DNA of 64,000 nt from Candidatus Nitrotoga sp. SPKER (GCA_003402285.1 QFXG01000026.1:62001-126000), one strand, 5' to 3'; positions 30,131 to 39,884 are shown, counted from the first letter of the stretch. Made by a program: numbers and translations. The notes: a model not told the origin generated them from the sequence alone.

Positions 30131-31315
30131 TTGTCCGTAATCAAAATGACTGATTTGGATCTCAAGGGCAAACGTGTCCTGATCCGCGAAGACTTGAATG
30201 TTCCTCAAGCCGATGACGGCACTATCACCGACGATACCCGCATCCGGGCGAGCATGCCTACCATTCAGCACGCCGTGAAAGCAGGCGCCAAAGTAATGTT
30301 GATGTCTCACCTCGGTCGCCCTGAAGAAGGTATCTATTCCGAAGCCGATTCCCTAAAGCCTGTAGCTAAACGTTTATCTGACTTGCTGGGTAAAGAGATA
30401 CGGGTCATTAAAGATTGGCTGGACGGTGGTTTTACCATCGCCGATGGCGAAGTCGTACTATTTGAGAACGTGCGCTTCAATAAAGGTGAAGGTAAAAACA
30501 ACGACGAGCTATCTCAAAAAATGGCCAAGCTGTGCGACATCTATGCCATGGATGCATTTGGTACCTCACACCGCGCGCAGGCTTCCACCCACGGTGTGGC
30601 GAAGTATGCACCAGTGGCATGCGCTGGGCCACTACTGGCAGCAGAACTGGAAGCATTAGGCAAGGCATTGAAAAGCCCAGCTCATCCGCTGATCGCCATT
30701 GTCGGCGGCTCTAAAGTTTCAACCAAGTTAACCGTACTGGAATCGCTATCTCACATCGTGGATCAATTGATTGTCGGTGGCGGCATTGCCAATACTTTCA
30801 TTAAAGCGGCTGGTTATAACGTCGGTAAATCGCTATATGAACCCGATCTTGTAACCGAAGCCCAACGTTTAATACAAGCCGCTAAGGCCAAGGGTGGATC
30901 GATTCCGGTACCTACCGATGTGGTCGTGGGCAAGAAATTTGATGCCAATGAGCCCGCCGTGGTTAAAAAAGTGGCTGATATTACCGACGATGATATGATT
31001 TTTGATATTGGTCCCGAAACTGCCCAAACTTATGCAGCCTATCTGAAAAACGCTGCAACCATTGTGTGGAATGGCCCGGTAGGCGTATTTGAATTTGACC
31101 AATTTGGCGCTGGTACCAAAACGCTAGGCATGGCGATTGCAGAAAGTCCCGCGTTTTCTATCGCCGGCGGTGGGGATACGCTGGCGGCGATTGCCAAATA
31201 CAAGATCAGCGATCAAGTAAGCTATATTTCCACGGGCGGCGGTGCATTTCTAGAGTTTCTCGAAGGTAAAAAGTTGCCAGCGGTAGAAATTCTTGAGCAA
31301 CGTGCAGCGAAGTAA
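30131..31315 (+). CDS. pgk: Phosphoglycerate kinase
   Basis: A 394-residue kinase converting 1,3-bisphosphoglycerate and ADP to 3-phosphoglycerate and ATP, or the reverse in CO2 fixation. The start is a TTG at 30131, six bases after GGAG, giving [21 protein letters not shown], the same opening as other proteobacterial enzymes. Motifs: [28 protein letters not shown], the nucleotide block [10 protein letters not shown] and the GGGDTLAA loop near the end. Confidence 0.96.
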   Translation: MSVIKMTDLDLKGKRVLIREDLNVPQADDGTITDDTRIRASMPTIQHAVKAGAKVMLMSHLGRPEEGIYSEADSLKPVAKRLSDLLGKEIRVIKDWLDGGFTIADGEVVLFENVRFNKGEGKNNDELSQKMAKLCDIYAMDAFGTSHRAQASTHGVAKYAPVACAGPLLAAELEALGKALKSPAHPLIAIVGGSKVSTKLTVLESLSHIVDQLIVGGGIANTFIKAAGYNVGKSLYEPDLVTEAQRLIQAAKAKGGSIPVPTDVVVGKKFDANEPAVVKKVADITDDDMIFDIGPETAQTYAAYLKNAATIVWNGPVGVFEFDQFGAGTKTLGMAIAESPAFSIAGGGDTLAAIAKYKISDQVSYISTGGGAFLEFLEGKKLPAVEILEQRAAK

Positions 31316-31331
31316 ATATAACGAGAAATTT

Positions 31332-32771
31332 ATGTTACGCAGAACCAAAATTGTTGCCACCTTGGGACCAGCCTCCAGTGACCAGAAAGTACTGGAGCAA
31401 ATGATACTTGCTGGTGTGGATGTGGTGCGTATGAATTTTTCCCACGGCACAGCGCAAGATCACGTAGCGCGTGTTGAAAAAGTGCGCGCTGCAGCGGCTG
31501 CATGTGGCCGTATTGTCGGGATTCTTGCCGACCTGCAAGGCCCCAAAATTCGGGTGGGGAAAATTGAAAATGACAAAATCATTCTCAAGCAAGGAGATAC
31601 ATTTATCCTGGATGCAGCATGGACAGGTCTCGGCAATCAAGAACGAGTTGGTCTAGACTACAAGAACTTACCTAAAGATGTTAGTAAAGGTTCGGTGTTG
31701 TTACTGAATGACGGCATGCTGGAATTTGATGTAATCGAAGTCAAGGGTGCACAAATTATCTGCAAAGTCGTGTGCGGCGGTGTGCTATCCAACAACAAGG
31801 GGATCAATCGCAAGGGCGGTGGTTTGACTGCGCCTGCACTTACCGACAAGGACAAGGAGGACATTAAGACCGCAGCATTGATTAAAGCAGACTATCTGGC
31901 GATTTCCTTCCCGCGTTCAGCAAGTGACATGAAATTGGCACGCAAATTAATGCATGCCGCTGGCGGCAAAAGCTTGTTAATGGCTAAAATTGAGCGTGCT
32001 GAAGCCATTGCTGTACTGGGCGAAATTATCGATGCATCCGACGCTATCATGGTAGCTCGAGGCGATCTTTCCGTGGAAGTGGGAGATGCAGCCGTACCAG
32101 GCTTGCAAAAACGCATGATCCGTATGGCGCGCGCCAAAAACAAGTTGGTGATCACTGCTACACAGATGATGGAATCCATGATCACCAACCCGATTCCCAC
32201 TCGGGCGGAAGTATCAGACGTGGCAAATGCCGTACTGGATGGTACCGATGCTGTCATGCTGTCGGCAGAAACTGCGGTGGGCGACTACCCCATTGAAACC
32301 ATCAAATCCATGGTACGCATCTGTATTAACGCAGAAAGTGAAATGGAAGAGCTCGCCACCAATCAACGTCTGCTGCAATCAAAATTCGCACGCATTGATC
32401 AGGCTATTGCCATGTCTGCGCTATATGCAGCGTCTCACTTTACAATTAAAGCAATTGTGGCATTGACCCAGTCCGGTTCGACTCCTTTGTGGATGTCGCG
32501 TATGAATGCAAGAGTGCCGATCTTTGCGTTAACACCCACTGAGTCAACCTTAAGTAAAGTAACGCTATTCAGCGGAGTACATCCGATTGCGTTTAACACG
32601 ACTTCCAAACTTCCTTCCGTAGAGTTACGCGCAGCAGAGGAAGAAATGGTGCGTTTGGGATTAGTACAAGAAGGGGACATGATTGTAATGACTATAGGTG
32701 AAGCCGTTGGCAAGGCTGGCTATACCAATACCATGAAAATTGTCCGGGTAGGCGATCACCGTAAACACTGA
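31332..32771 (+). CDS. pyk: Pyruvate kinase
   Basis: A 479-residue enzyme making pyruvate and ATP from phosphoenolpyruvate. The start is the ATG at 31332, giving MLRRTKIVATLGPASSD, the family opening. Motifs: MNFSHGTAQDH, ADLQGPKIRVG, IMVARGDLSVEVG, ITATQMMESMI and VMLSAETAVGDYP. The C-terminal allosteric domain is complete. It follows pgk by 16 bases and ends before a strong terminator. Confidence 0.96.
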   Translation: MLRRTKIVATLGPASSDQKVLEQMILAGVDVVRMNFSHGTAQDHVARVEKVRAAAAACGRIVGILADLQGPKIRVGKIENDKIILKQGDTFILDAAWTGLGNQERVGLDYKNLPKDVSKGSVLLLNDGMLEFDVIEVKGAQIICKVVCGGVLSNNKGINRKGGGLTAPALTDKDKEDIKTAALIKADYLAISFPRSASDMKLARKLMHAAGGKSLLMAKIERAEAIAVLGEIIDASDAIMVARGDLSVEVGDAAVPGLQKRMIRMARAKNKLVITATQMMESMITNPIPTRAEVSDVANAVLDGTDAVMLSAETAVGDYPIETIKSMVRICINAESEMEELATNQRLLQSKFARIDQAIAMSALYAASHFTIKAIVALTQSGSTPLWMSRMNARVPIFALTPTESTLSKVTLFSGVHPIAFNTTSKLPSVELRAAEEEMVRLGLVQEGDMIVMTIGEAVGKAGYTNTMKIVRVGDHRKH

Positions 32772-32784
32772 GGAGTTGAAGCAC

Positions 32785-32823
32785 GGCCGCGTTTTCCCAT
32801 ACGCGGCCAGATTTTATTTTTGA
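32785..32823 (+). terminator. Rho-independent terminator after pyk
   Basis: GGCCGCGT (32785-32792) pairs perfectly with ACGCGGCC (32801-32808), followed by a T-rich tail. It separates pyk from fba. Confidence 0.9.
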
Positions 32824-32860
32824 TTTTGTTTGATAACTTTAAATTTGTTAGGAGAAAAAA

Positions 32861-33925
32861 ATGGCTCTTGTTTCATTACGCCAGCTGCTGGATCATGCAG
32901 CCGAGAACGGATACGGACTACCCGCATTCAACGTCAATAATTTGGAACAGGTCAAAGCAATCATGGAGGCAGCGGATGAAACCAATAGCCCCGTGATTAT
33001 GCAAGGCTCAGCTGGTGCCCGCAAATATGCAGGTGAAGCGTTCTTGCGCCACCTGATTCTAGCTGCTGTAGAAACTTATCCACACATCCCAGTAGTCATG
33101 CACCAAGATCACGGAGCCTCCCCGGCTGTATGTATCAACGCCATTCGTTCCGGATTCTCCAGCGTCATGATGGATGGTTCTTTGAAAGAAGATGCCAAAA
33201 CTCCATCTTCTTACGAATACAACGTTGAAGTCACCAGTAAAGTTGTTGATCTTTCCCACGCGGTGGGTGTATCCGTTGAAGGTGAACTGGGCTGCTTGGG
33301 CTCTCTTGAAACCGGCATGGGCGAACAAGAAGATGGGCAAGGTGCGGAAGGTAAACTGGACCACTCGCAACTACTAACCGATCCAGAAGAAGCAGCCGAT
33401 TTTGTACGAAAGACTGGTGTAGATGCACTGGCGATAGCCATCGGCACCTCGCACGGTGCATACAAATTTACTCGCCCACCTACAGGCGACACTTTGGATA
33501 TTAAGCGCATCAAAGCGATCCACGCTCGCATCCCCAATACTCACTTGGTCATGCATGGTTCTTCTTCTGTACCGCAAGAATGGTTGAAGATCATTGACCA
33601 ATTTGGCGGCGATATGGGAGAAACCTATGGCGTGCCAGTTTCAGAAATAGTCGAGGGTATCAAACACGGCGTGCGAAAAGTTAACATTGACACAGACCTA
33701 CGCATGGCATCTACCGGCGCGGTGCGTCGTCACTTGGCACAAAATCCCAAAAATTTTGACCCACGTAAATTCTTGGCGGAATCGACCATTGCCATGAAAG
33801 AGATCTGCAAAGCACGTTATGAAGCCTTTGGTTCTGCTGGCCAAGCTTCGAAAATAAAAGCATTATCACTGGACGCGATGGCCATCAGGTACACCAAAGG
33901 TGAGCTAAAAGCCATCGTCAAATAA
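32861..33925 (+). CDS. fba: Class II fructose-bisphosphate aldolase (Calvin-cycle type)
   Basis: A 354-residue zinc aldolase. Opening [29 protein letters not shown]; zinc-binding [19 protein letters not shown] followed by an insertion typical of the Calvin-cycle subtype ([27 protein letters not shown]); [20 protein letters not shown]; and [11 protein letters not shown] near the phosphate site. AGGAG precedes the ATG. It can serve both fructose and sedoheptulose bisphosphate in autotrophs. Confidence 0.95.
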   Translation: MALVSLRQLLDHAAENGYGLPAFNVNNLEQVKAIMEAADETNSPVIMQGSAGARKYAGEAFLRHLILAAVETYPHIPVVMHQDHGASPAVCINAIRSGFSSVMMDGSLKEDAKTPSSYEYNVEVTSKVVDLSHAVGVSVEGELGCLGSLETGMGEQEDGQGAEGKLDHSQLLTDPEEAADFVRKTGVDALAIAIGTSHGAYKFTRPPTGDTLDIKRIKAIHARIPNTHLVMHGSSSVPQEWLKIIDQFGGDMGETYGVPVSEIVEGIKHGVRKVNIDTDLRMASTGAVRRHLAQNPKNFDPRKFLAESTIAMKEICKARYEAFGSAGQASKIKALSLDAMAIRYTKGELKAIVK

Positions 33926-33943
33926 TTCAATGTAAGCACAGTT

Positions 33944-33972
33944 AAAAAAGCGGTTTTCGAACCGCTTTTTTC
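33944..33972 (+). terminator. Rho-independent terminator after fba
   Basis: AAAAAAGCGGTT-TTCG-AACCGCTTTTTT: a perfect 12-bp stem with a stable UUCG-type tetraloop and T-run. It closes the carbon cluster. Confidence 0.96.
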
Positions 33973-34209
33973 TTATCCCGAGAGAATTAAAGATAGGCAT
34001 CTGTAATTAACTCGGCGCATTATAAATTTCCGATTTCCGTAAACACGCCTAACTTCCCACAAGTTTATTAAAACTCATCCTAAAGATCCCGCCGTTCAAT
34101 TCCAGAATGGTAAGATATTTACACCAGTATTTGTGCATTAGAAGAAAGAATGCGAAGCTGGTAACATTGAAGTTCGCGCAAGTATAAAATTCAAAATACT
34201 TAAAACATC

Positions 34210-34542
34210 ATGCAATCTATACAAAACTTACCCCTCCCTCCATCTTTAAAAGGGTTAGAAGATACCAAAGAAGTAACCAAGATAACTGAAATTAAACCAG
34301 TTAAGCCCGCCCCAGAGGGCATCCAGCCGTCTCTGATATTTCGGCCATTTACACGATCAGAACATCCGAGCAATCTGTCATTCGAGAGGCGAAATGTAGA
34401 GTCTCATCTTGGTGAACGTCGAAAAGTCTGTCGTCGTATCAAAACTCAGCCTCTTCTAAGAGAACTTCGCTCAAAGGTAGATCGACGACACCGCAAACAA
34501 AGAAAAACAGATATAACAGAACATATAGATGAAAAGGTCTAA
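34210..34542 (+). CDS. Small basic protein, unknown function
   Basis: A 110-residue protein with no signal peptide or membrane segment. The second half is strikingly basic (LGERRKVCRRIKTQPLLRELRSKVDRRHRKQRKTDITEHIDEKV) and the first half is proline-rich. The RRK...CRR...DRR pattern suggests nucleic-acid or polyphosphate contact, which is only inference; it sits 130 bases before a polyphosphate kinase gene. No ribosome site is obvious. Confidence 0.5.
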   Translation: MQSIQNLPLPPSLKGLEDTKEVTKITEIKPVKPAPEGIQPSLIFRPFTRSEHPSNLSFERRNVESHLGERRKVCRRIKTQPLLRELRSKVDRRHRKQRKTDITEHIDEKV

Positions 34543-34676
34543 AGTTGAAAATTATTCAACATAATTGATACATCAATCATGTAATGATTACTCATCAAGC
34601 AGGTTACTTTATAAAGTATGGGTATAAATTTAGTTTTATATAACACGAATCGTGCATATTTCTTGGTGAATTTTTG

Positions 34677-35483
34677 ATGAATAAAAAAAACGATCTCAAT
34701 CAACCTGCCAAAACAACTTCACAAATCAGCAAGCATGAATATCGAAAGACACTCCATGCTCTTCAGATCGAGCTCGTCAAACTGCAACGGCATTTCATTA
34801 AATGCAATGACAAAATTCTAATTATTTTTGAAGGGCGGGATGCGTCTGGAAAAGATGGCACAATTAAGCGCATCATTCAACATTTAAGTCCGCGTGAAAC
34901 ACGTGTCGTGGCACTCGGCAAGCCTTCCGACCGCGATCAAACAGTGTGGTACTTTCAGCGTTATGTTCCCTATCTGCCAGCAGCTCAAGAGCTCGTGCTG
35001 TTTAACCGCAGTTGGTACAATCGCGCCGGTGTCGAGCGAGTAATGGGCTTTTGTACTGACGCTGAGCATGAGGAATTTATGGATTCAGTATCAGAGTTCG
35101 AACATATGTTGGTCCGTTCAGGCGTCAAACTTTTTAAGTATTACCTCGACATCAGCAAACATGAACAGAAAAAACGTTTAAATGAACGCATGACAGACCC
35201 GCTTACCCAGTGGAAAGTCAGCGCGCTTGACGATCAAGCAATCAAAAAATGGAAGCCATACAGCTTGGCACGCAACGAAATGTTGGCTCGCTCACACACC
35301 GCAATGGCTCCATGGACGATAGTTCGTGCCAACGATAAGTATCTGACACGACTTAATGTTATCAAGGATGTGCTCAGCCGCCTTAATTACACGGATAAGG
35401 ATGAAAATCTAGTTCTGCCGGATTCACGGGTCATATTAACCTACCATGCAACCTGTCTCGAAAATGGCGGGCTGGAACCATAG
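34677..35483 (+). CDS. Polyphosphate kinase 2 family protein
   Basis: A 268-residue cytoplasmic kinase of the PPK2 family, which transfers phosphate between polyphosphate and nucleotides. Walker A is FEGRDASGKDGTIKRI near residue 53; then GKPSDRD, WYFQRYVPYLP, the Walker B-like LFNRSWYNRAGVERVMGF, and a lid with RMTDPLTQWKVSALDDQAIKKW. It has one PPK2 domain, so it is the class I (short) form, which in characterised members phosphorylates nucleoside diphosphates. The ATG at 34677 follows a TTG by three bases. Confidence 0.92.
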   Translation: MNKKNDLNQPAKTTSQISKHEYRKTLHALQIELVKLQRHFIKCNDKILIIFEGRDASGKDGTIKRIIQHLSPRETRVVALGKPSDRDQTVWYFQRYVPYLPAAQELVLFNRSWYNRAGVERVMGFCTDAEHEEFMDSVSEFEHMLVRSGVKLFKYYLDISKHEQKKRLNERMTDPLTQWKVSALDDQAIKKWKPYSLARNEMLARSHTAMAPWTIVRANDKYLTRLNVIKDVLSRLNYTDKDENLVLPDSRVILTYHATCLENGGLEP

Positions 35484-35824
35484 CCGAAGACTTATGAGCG
35501 GAGAAATCTCCATGAAGACTGTACCTGTTAACGTAGCGTTCAATCTGTATCTTTCTTTCTAGCAAGCAACACAACTCTTCCCCTAAGTCCGTGCGTTACC
35601 GCACATACGATAGACTTAACCTTACGATAGTCTTCGATCTGTGTTTTTAGCGGCATTCGATCAAACCAAAGCAGTGAGTTAAGGCTAATGCCACCATTGT
35701 TAGCACGTCAATGTCCTTGAGTAATGTGCGTTCAAATGTGCAATTTTCATGCCTCAAAATCACCAAACAGCTCACAGGCAGATCTGAAGAAATTTTTTCA
35801 TTATTTTAAAAAAGGGTTACCACT
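35484..35824. other. Intergenic region between ppk2 and doxX
   Basis: 341 bases. Nothing is convincing apart from a possible 16-codon open frame beginning at an ATG near 35512 with GGAG upstream, too short to claim as a gene. Confidence 0.4.
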
Positions 35825-36235
35825 ATGAATGCATTGAACAACTTTGGCCCACTGGTGGGTCGTATTTTGATGGCACTCATCTTCGTTATGTCAGGATTCG
35901 GTAACATCACCGGCTTTGAAGGGACGGTAGGATTTATAGCCAGCAAAGGACTGCCAATGCCGGAATTACTTGCCATCGGCGCCATTTTTGTTGAACTGGG
36001 CGGGGGCATCATGCTGATCTTTGGCTGGAATGCACGCTGGGCTGCCGCTGCAATATTTATATTTACCGCAATGGCGGCGCTGTTCTTTCATAATTTCTGG
36101 GCTGTACCACCCAATGAAGCACAAAATCAAATGATCAACTTCATGAAAAATATTTCCATAATGGGTGGTTTAGTCTACGTTATCGTGCATGGCAGCGGGC
36201 CTTTTAGCTTAAGTCGTAACACTGCTAGAACCTAA
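35825..36235 (+). CDS. DoxX family membrane protein
   Basis: A 136-residue protein with four predicted membrane segments: VGRILMALIFVMSGFGNI, LAIGAIFVELGGGIMLIFG, AAAAIFIFTAMAALFFHN and ISIMGGLVYVIVHG. The first block and the HNFW after segment three match the DoxX/SURF4 group. Characterised relatives act in thiosulfate:quinone oxidoreduction or in redox stress, but this protein has no partner beside it, so its role is open. Confidence 0.85.
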   Translation: MNALNNFGPLVGRILMALIFVMSGFGNITGFEGTVGFIASKGLPMPELLAIGAIFVELGGGIMLIFGWNARWAAAAIFIFTAMAALFFHNFWAVPPNEAQNQMINFMKNISIMGGLVYVIVHGSGPFSLSRNTART

Positions 36236-36622
36236 AAACAGGCTCTTCCAATTACACAGCATGGCTGTAGCCGCTACCTACTTAGTCGCCCCATAGCCAC
36301 GTGACTGGATAATTGCTACAACATTGCTAGTGTATAAGACCGATAATAGTACCTACCGATATTAAAACTTATCTGCATCACCTACATCACAAAATTTTCC
36401 AGGTTTTGTGACGAAATATCGCATTCATATGAGCGTTGTTCAAGATATTAATCGCCAAGATCACATAGTCGAATCATGAGTTTCGCATTTGTACCAGCCT
36501 AATCAGATAATTATCGAGGTAACAATTAATTTTTCATTATGCCAAATCTATCATTAATAGAACATTTTATACTATATGTTTAAGCATATTTATTTACTCG
36601 CTACAAGACATCAATAATTTAC
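36236..36622. other. Upstream region of the ncgABC-nirK operon
   Basis: About 390 AT-rich bases after doxX with no gene; the operon promoter and operator follow at 36623-36679. Confidence 0.5.
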
Positions 36623-36651
36623 TTGACAATAGCTTTAATTAAAGATACATT
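36623..36651 (+). promoter_or_regulatory. Sigma-70-like promoter of ncgABC-nirK
   Basis: A perfect -35 TTGACA at 36623-36628 and a -10-like TACATT at 36646-36651, spacing 17. The -10 lies inside the left arm of the NsrR-like palindrome, so a bound repressor would block it. Confidence 0.65.
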
Positions 36652-36679
36652 TAATATGTATCTTTAATTAAAGCTATTG
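36627..36679. promoter_or_regulatory. NsrR-type operator within a perfect 24-bp inverted repeat
   Basis: Arms at 36627-36650 and 36656-36679 are perfect reverse complements around the 5-base centre TTAAT. The core AAGATACAT ... ATGTATCTT closely follows the known NsrR site, two 11-bp halves with one base between. In Nitrosomonas the homologous operon is controlled by the nitrite/NO-sensing repressor NsrR. The flanking extension of each arm (CAATAGCTTTAATTA) is longer than the consensus needs. No nsrR gene is in the window. Confidence 0.85.
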
Positions 36680-36693
36680 AAATAAAAATTGGG

Positions 36694-37788
36694 ATGACCA
36701 GAAAAATGACCGTTGCCTTATTAAATAGATCACGTGTATCCAATGTAACCTGTTATGTCGGAAACATTTTAACATTTTTATTCATGGCGGGAATTGCTAC
36801 TGCAAGCTGGGCCGAACAACGTGAATTCAATCTGACAATTGACGAGGTTGCAATAGAAGTAGCGCCCGGCCTCACCAATAAAGTCTTTGCTTTTAACGGA
36901 CAGGTGCCAGGGCCGCTCATCCACGTCAAAGAAGGCGATGATGTGATGGTGCATGTCAGTAACAACACCACACTTCCCCATACTATCCATTGGCATGGCG
37001 TTAATCAGACCGGGAGTTGGCAACAAGATGGCGTGCCCGGTTTCACACAAGAAGCGATTCAGCCTGGTGAATCTTATACCTATAAATTCAATGTTGATCG
37101 TCCCGGAAGCCTGTGGTACCACTGCCATGTAGATGTCTGGGAGCATGTGGCGTTACGCGGAATGTGGGGGCCCTTAATCGTCGATCCAAAAAATCCGAGC
37201 GCCCTCGAAAAAGAAGTGACCCAGGACGCCATTCTAATGCTGAGTACTTGGCAATCTCCGTATGCCAGCGTTTATGGCAAAGGGGGCAGCCCACAGGATG
37301 TTTCTGACTATTTTTCAGTAAACGCAAAATCCTTCCCATTCACTCAGCCAATTAGAGTCAAGAAAGGCGATGTATTGAGAATGCGCTTTATTGGTGCAGG
37401 CGATGAAACTCACCAAATGCATATGCATGGGCACGACATGCTTGTCACCCACAAAGATGGGTACCCGCTTTCCAGCCCTTACTATGTGGACACGGTTCCG
37501 GTAGGACCCGGTGAGCGTTATGACGTAATTGTCAAAATGAACAACCCTGGACTCTTCATAATGCACGACCATGTTGACAAACACATGTCAAATAACGGCG
37601 CCTCGATGGGTGGGCCAATGACCGTTTTTGAATACGAAGGCATCAAAATGAATGACTGGTATACCTGGAAAGGAAAAGCATACGACCCCAATTTCTTCTA
37701 TAGTGTATCGCTTACGCAGGGATATGGGCTTTTTAACAGCGCACCGTTTATGGGGAAAATCGTCGAACAGGGGAAACGGAGGAGATAA
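36694..37788 (+). CDS. ncgA: Two-domain multicopper oxidase NcgA
   Basis: A 364-residue exported blue copper oxidase, first gene of the ncgABC-nirK set. A signal sequence ends near ASWA (residue 40). Domain 1 has HTIHWHG (His96, 99, 101) and the type 1 site WYHCHVDVWEH...GMWG (His143, Cys144, His145, His151, Met157). Domain 2 has HQMHMHGHD (from residue 240) and IMHDHVDKH (from residue 290) but no Cys, so only domain 1 keeps a type 1 copper. This is the type C two-domain arrangement described for the Nitrosomonas enzyme. An ATG at 36706 is an alternative start. Confidence 0.88.
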   Translation: MTRKMTVALLNRSRVSNVTCYVGNILTFLFMAGIATASWAEQREFNLTIDEVAIEVAPGLTNKVFAFNGQVPGPLIHVKEGDDVMVHVSNNTTLPHTIHWHGVNQTGSWQQDGVPGFTQEAIQPGESYTYKFNVDRPGSLWYHCHVDVWEHVALRGMWGPLIVDPKNPSALEKEVTQDAILMLSTWQSPYASVYGKGGSPQDVSDYFSVNAKSFPFTQPIRVKKGDVLRMRFIGAGDETHQMHMHGHDMLVTHKDGYPLSSPYYVDTVPVGPGERYDVIVKMNNPGLFIMHDHVDKHMSNNGASMGGPMTVFEYEGIKMNDWYTWKGKAYDPNFFYSVSLTQGYGLFNSAPFMGKIVEQGKRRR

Positions 37789-37790
37789 AT

Positions 37791-38471
37791 ATGAAGCGAA
37801 TGATTCTTGTGACCGTACTTGGTTTTTCTGGAGCCGTTCTCGCTGAAGGAGGAATGCTTCAAGAGAGCTGTGCCGCTTGCCACAACATTAAAGGGCCAGC
37901 AACCCAGACATTGAAAGCTGCCTTTGAAAAAAAAGGGCCAGCTCTTTTCTATGCGGGCAATAAGTATCGTCAAGAATGGCTTGTATCTTGGCTGCAAAAG
38001 CCCAGTCGAATACGCCCAGCCGGGATGTACTATGGCGGGCATATCAAGCCTGGGCCCAAAGGTGATGAAATTGATACGTCGACGCTCACGGATCATATCG
38101 CACTTTCCAAGGCTGATGCTACCTCAGTTGCGGCCGAGCTTATGAAATTAAAACCGCATAATGATTTGATCGCCAAGGAAAAAATCGAGTCCGGTACGAT
38201 ATCAAAACAAATGGGAGAAATGGCCTTCAATAAATTTTTGGGCTGTATGGCCTGTCACTTGATCGAACCTGAATATGGTGGCGTATCGGGGCCAGAACTT
38301 TATACGGCGGCCAAGCGTCTGCAACCGCAATATATAGTGAGTTTCATCAGATCTCCCCAAGCTTGGGAGCCAAAATCCATGATGCCAAACAAAAACCTAT
38401 CGGAAGTGAATATACAGAAAATGGTTCATTATCTTGAGACGCTGAGCAAGGAGGCTACAAATGGCCACTAA
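37791..38471 (+). CDS. ncgB: Diheme cytochrome c NcgB
   Basis: A 226-residue exported cytochrome with two heme sites, CAACH after the signal peptide and CMACH near residue 154. The stretch ALFYAGNKYRQEWLVSWLQKP after the first heme and the GELYTAAKRLQPQYIVSFIRSP-like stretch after the second show an internal duplication. It probably passes electrons between the multicopper oxidase/NirK and the quinol or cytochrome pool. It starts two bases after ncgA and overlaps ncgC by 11 bases. Confidence 0.88.
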   Translation: MKRMILVTVLGFSGAVLAEGGMLQESCAACHNIKGPATQTLKAAFEKKGPALFYAGNKYRQEWLVSWLQKPSRIRPAGMYYGGHIKPGPKGDEIDTSTLTDHIALSKADATSVAAELMKLKPHNDLIAKEKIESGTISKQMGEMAFNKFLGCMACHLIEPEYGGVSGPELYTAAKRLQPQYIVSFIRSPQAWEPKSMMPNKNLSEVNIQKMVHYLETLSKEATNGH

Positions 38472-38811
38472 ATTAGTTTTTTTGCTTTTACTAACGGCTT
38501 TCTCGGTCCAAGCGCAAGCCAAGGAAACGCCGGCGGACAACTACAAAGCCTATTGCGTTCAATGTCACGGCAGTGAGGGAACCGGAAAAGGTGTGAACGT
38601 CCGGGATATGTCAGTCGTGCCACGTGATCATACCGATGCGAAGTCAATGTCAGGTCGCTCGGACGAAACATTATTTAAGGCAATCAAAGAAGGTGGGCCA
38701 TCCATTGATAAATCAATATTGATGCCTCCCTGGGGATCAACCTTAAGTGATGAGGAAATTAACGATTTAGTGCAGCATCTACGCATGTTATGCAAGTGCA
38801 AATTTGGTTAG
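38461..38811 (+). CDS. ncgC: Monoheme cytochrome c NcgC
   Basis: A 116-residue class I cytochrome c: signal peptide ending AQA, heme site YCVQCHGSEGTGKG near residue 32, and the axial Met in LMPPWGSTLSDEEI. The C-terminal helix DLVQHLRML is normal. It ends in CKCKFG, two extra cysteines that are unusual for an exported monoheme cytochrome. Third gene of the ncgABC-nirK operon. Confidence 0.88.
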   Translation: MATKLVFLLLLTAFSVQAQAKETPADNYKAYCVQCHGSEGTGKGVNVRDMSVVPRDHTDAKSMSGRSDETLFKAIKEGGPSIDKSILMPPWGSTLSDEEINDLVQHLRMLCKCKFG

Positions 38812-38884
38812 TAAAAAGCAGTCGCAAAAGTGGTAGAAAAAATAAGTAATTTGCAGTTAACGTTAAATTAAACAGGGGAATAAT

Positions 38885-39829
38885 ATGTATAAACTTAAAA
38901 ATACAGCTGTTGCTGTAATGTTGGTAACTGGACTTTTTTCTGCACAGCAAGTATTCGCAAAAACCGTTAAAGTCACAATGACCGCTATGGAAGTCGATCT
39001 GCCCGTGAATAACAAGGGCGATGTCAAAATGGCAGCCTGGACATTTGATGGCTCCATTCCTGGCAAGCCTGTTCGCGTAGACGAAGGCGATACGGTTGAT
39101 TTCACCCTAATCAATCCACCTGAAAATAAAAATTCACACGCAATGGATTTTCACGCGGCTCAAGTTGACGTGCTAAATGAATTCGGTGAAATCAAGCCGG
39201 GGCAAACTAAACATTTCAAATTTGAAGCCAAAACTCCAGGCGTATTCATGTATCACTGTGGCGCAAGCACGATGGCTCAACATATTGCCAAGGGAATGTA
39301 CGGAATGATCATTGTCGATCCAAAAGATAAAAAAAATTATCCGAAAGCAGATCGTGAATATATGCTGATTCAGCAACAATATTTCCCGGACAGCGAAAAC
39401 ATCACTGGCCTACTTGAAAACACCGGTTGGAAAGGTGCTCTCATTAACGGCAAAATGTTCCATTACGATCCTGTTCATGAACCAAATGCAACTCAGGTTC
39501 TGGAATCCAAGCCGGGCGAACGCGTTCGTATCTTCTTCGTGAACGCGAACATCAATAATCCGGTCGCCCTGCATCCTATCGCAGGAATTTGGGATCGTGT
39601 TTATGTCAACGGTAATCCGAAAAACACTTTGTACGGCCTGCAAACATACAACGTAGCGGTAGCTGAAGGCGGTACATTTGATATTGTCTCACCAGCGGAC
39701 CGCCCGACCAATGTCGCAATCGTTGATCATGCAATGGGAGCAGCGTTACGCGGTGCTATTACGGTTTTAATGAACAAGCCCGATGCTGATCCGAAAAAAG
39801 GACGAGGCGATCAAATCCTGATCAGATAA
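38885..39829 (+). CDS. nirK: Copper-containing nitrite reductase
   Basis: A 314-residue periplasmic enzyme that reduces nitrite to NO. Signal peptide ends VFA. Type 1 copper ligands His85, Cys125, His133 and Met138 and type 2 ligands His90, His124 and His282 are all visible in HAMDFHAAQ, YHCGASTMAQHIAKGMYG and VDHAMGAALRG. The catalytic pair is Asp88 and His230 (ALHPIAGIWD), matching the AniA-like layout. AGGGG precedes the ATG. It is last in the NsrR-boxed operon. Confidence 0.93.
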   Translation: MYKLKNTAVAVMLVTGLFSAQQVFAKTVKVTMTAMEVDLPVNNKGDVKMAAWTFDGSIPGKPVRVDEGDTVDFTLINPPENKNSHAMDFHAAQVDVLNEFGEIKPGQTKHFKFEAKTPGVFMYHCGASTMAQHIAKGMYGMIIVDPKDKKNYPKADREYMLIQQQYFPDSENITGLLENTGWKGALINGKMFHYDPVHEPNATQVLESKPGERVRIFFVNANINNPVALHPIAGIWDRVYVNGNPKNTLYGLQTYNVAVAEGGTFDIVSPADRPTNVAIVDHAMGAALRGAITVLMNKPDADPKKGRGDQILIR

Positions 39830-39852
39830 TTTTTAGTAGGCTATTCTGTTAA

Positions 39853-39880
39853 TTGAGAGGAGGCCTTTGCCTCCTCTCAA
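39853..39880. terminator. Strong stem-loop between nirK and the DsrE-like gene
   Basis: TTGAGAGGAGGC-CTTT-GCCTCCTCTCAA, a perfect 12-bp stem between convergent genes. There is no T-run, but it probably stops or stabilises both transcripts. Confidence 0.75.
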
Positions 39881-39884
39881 ACAT

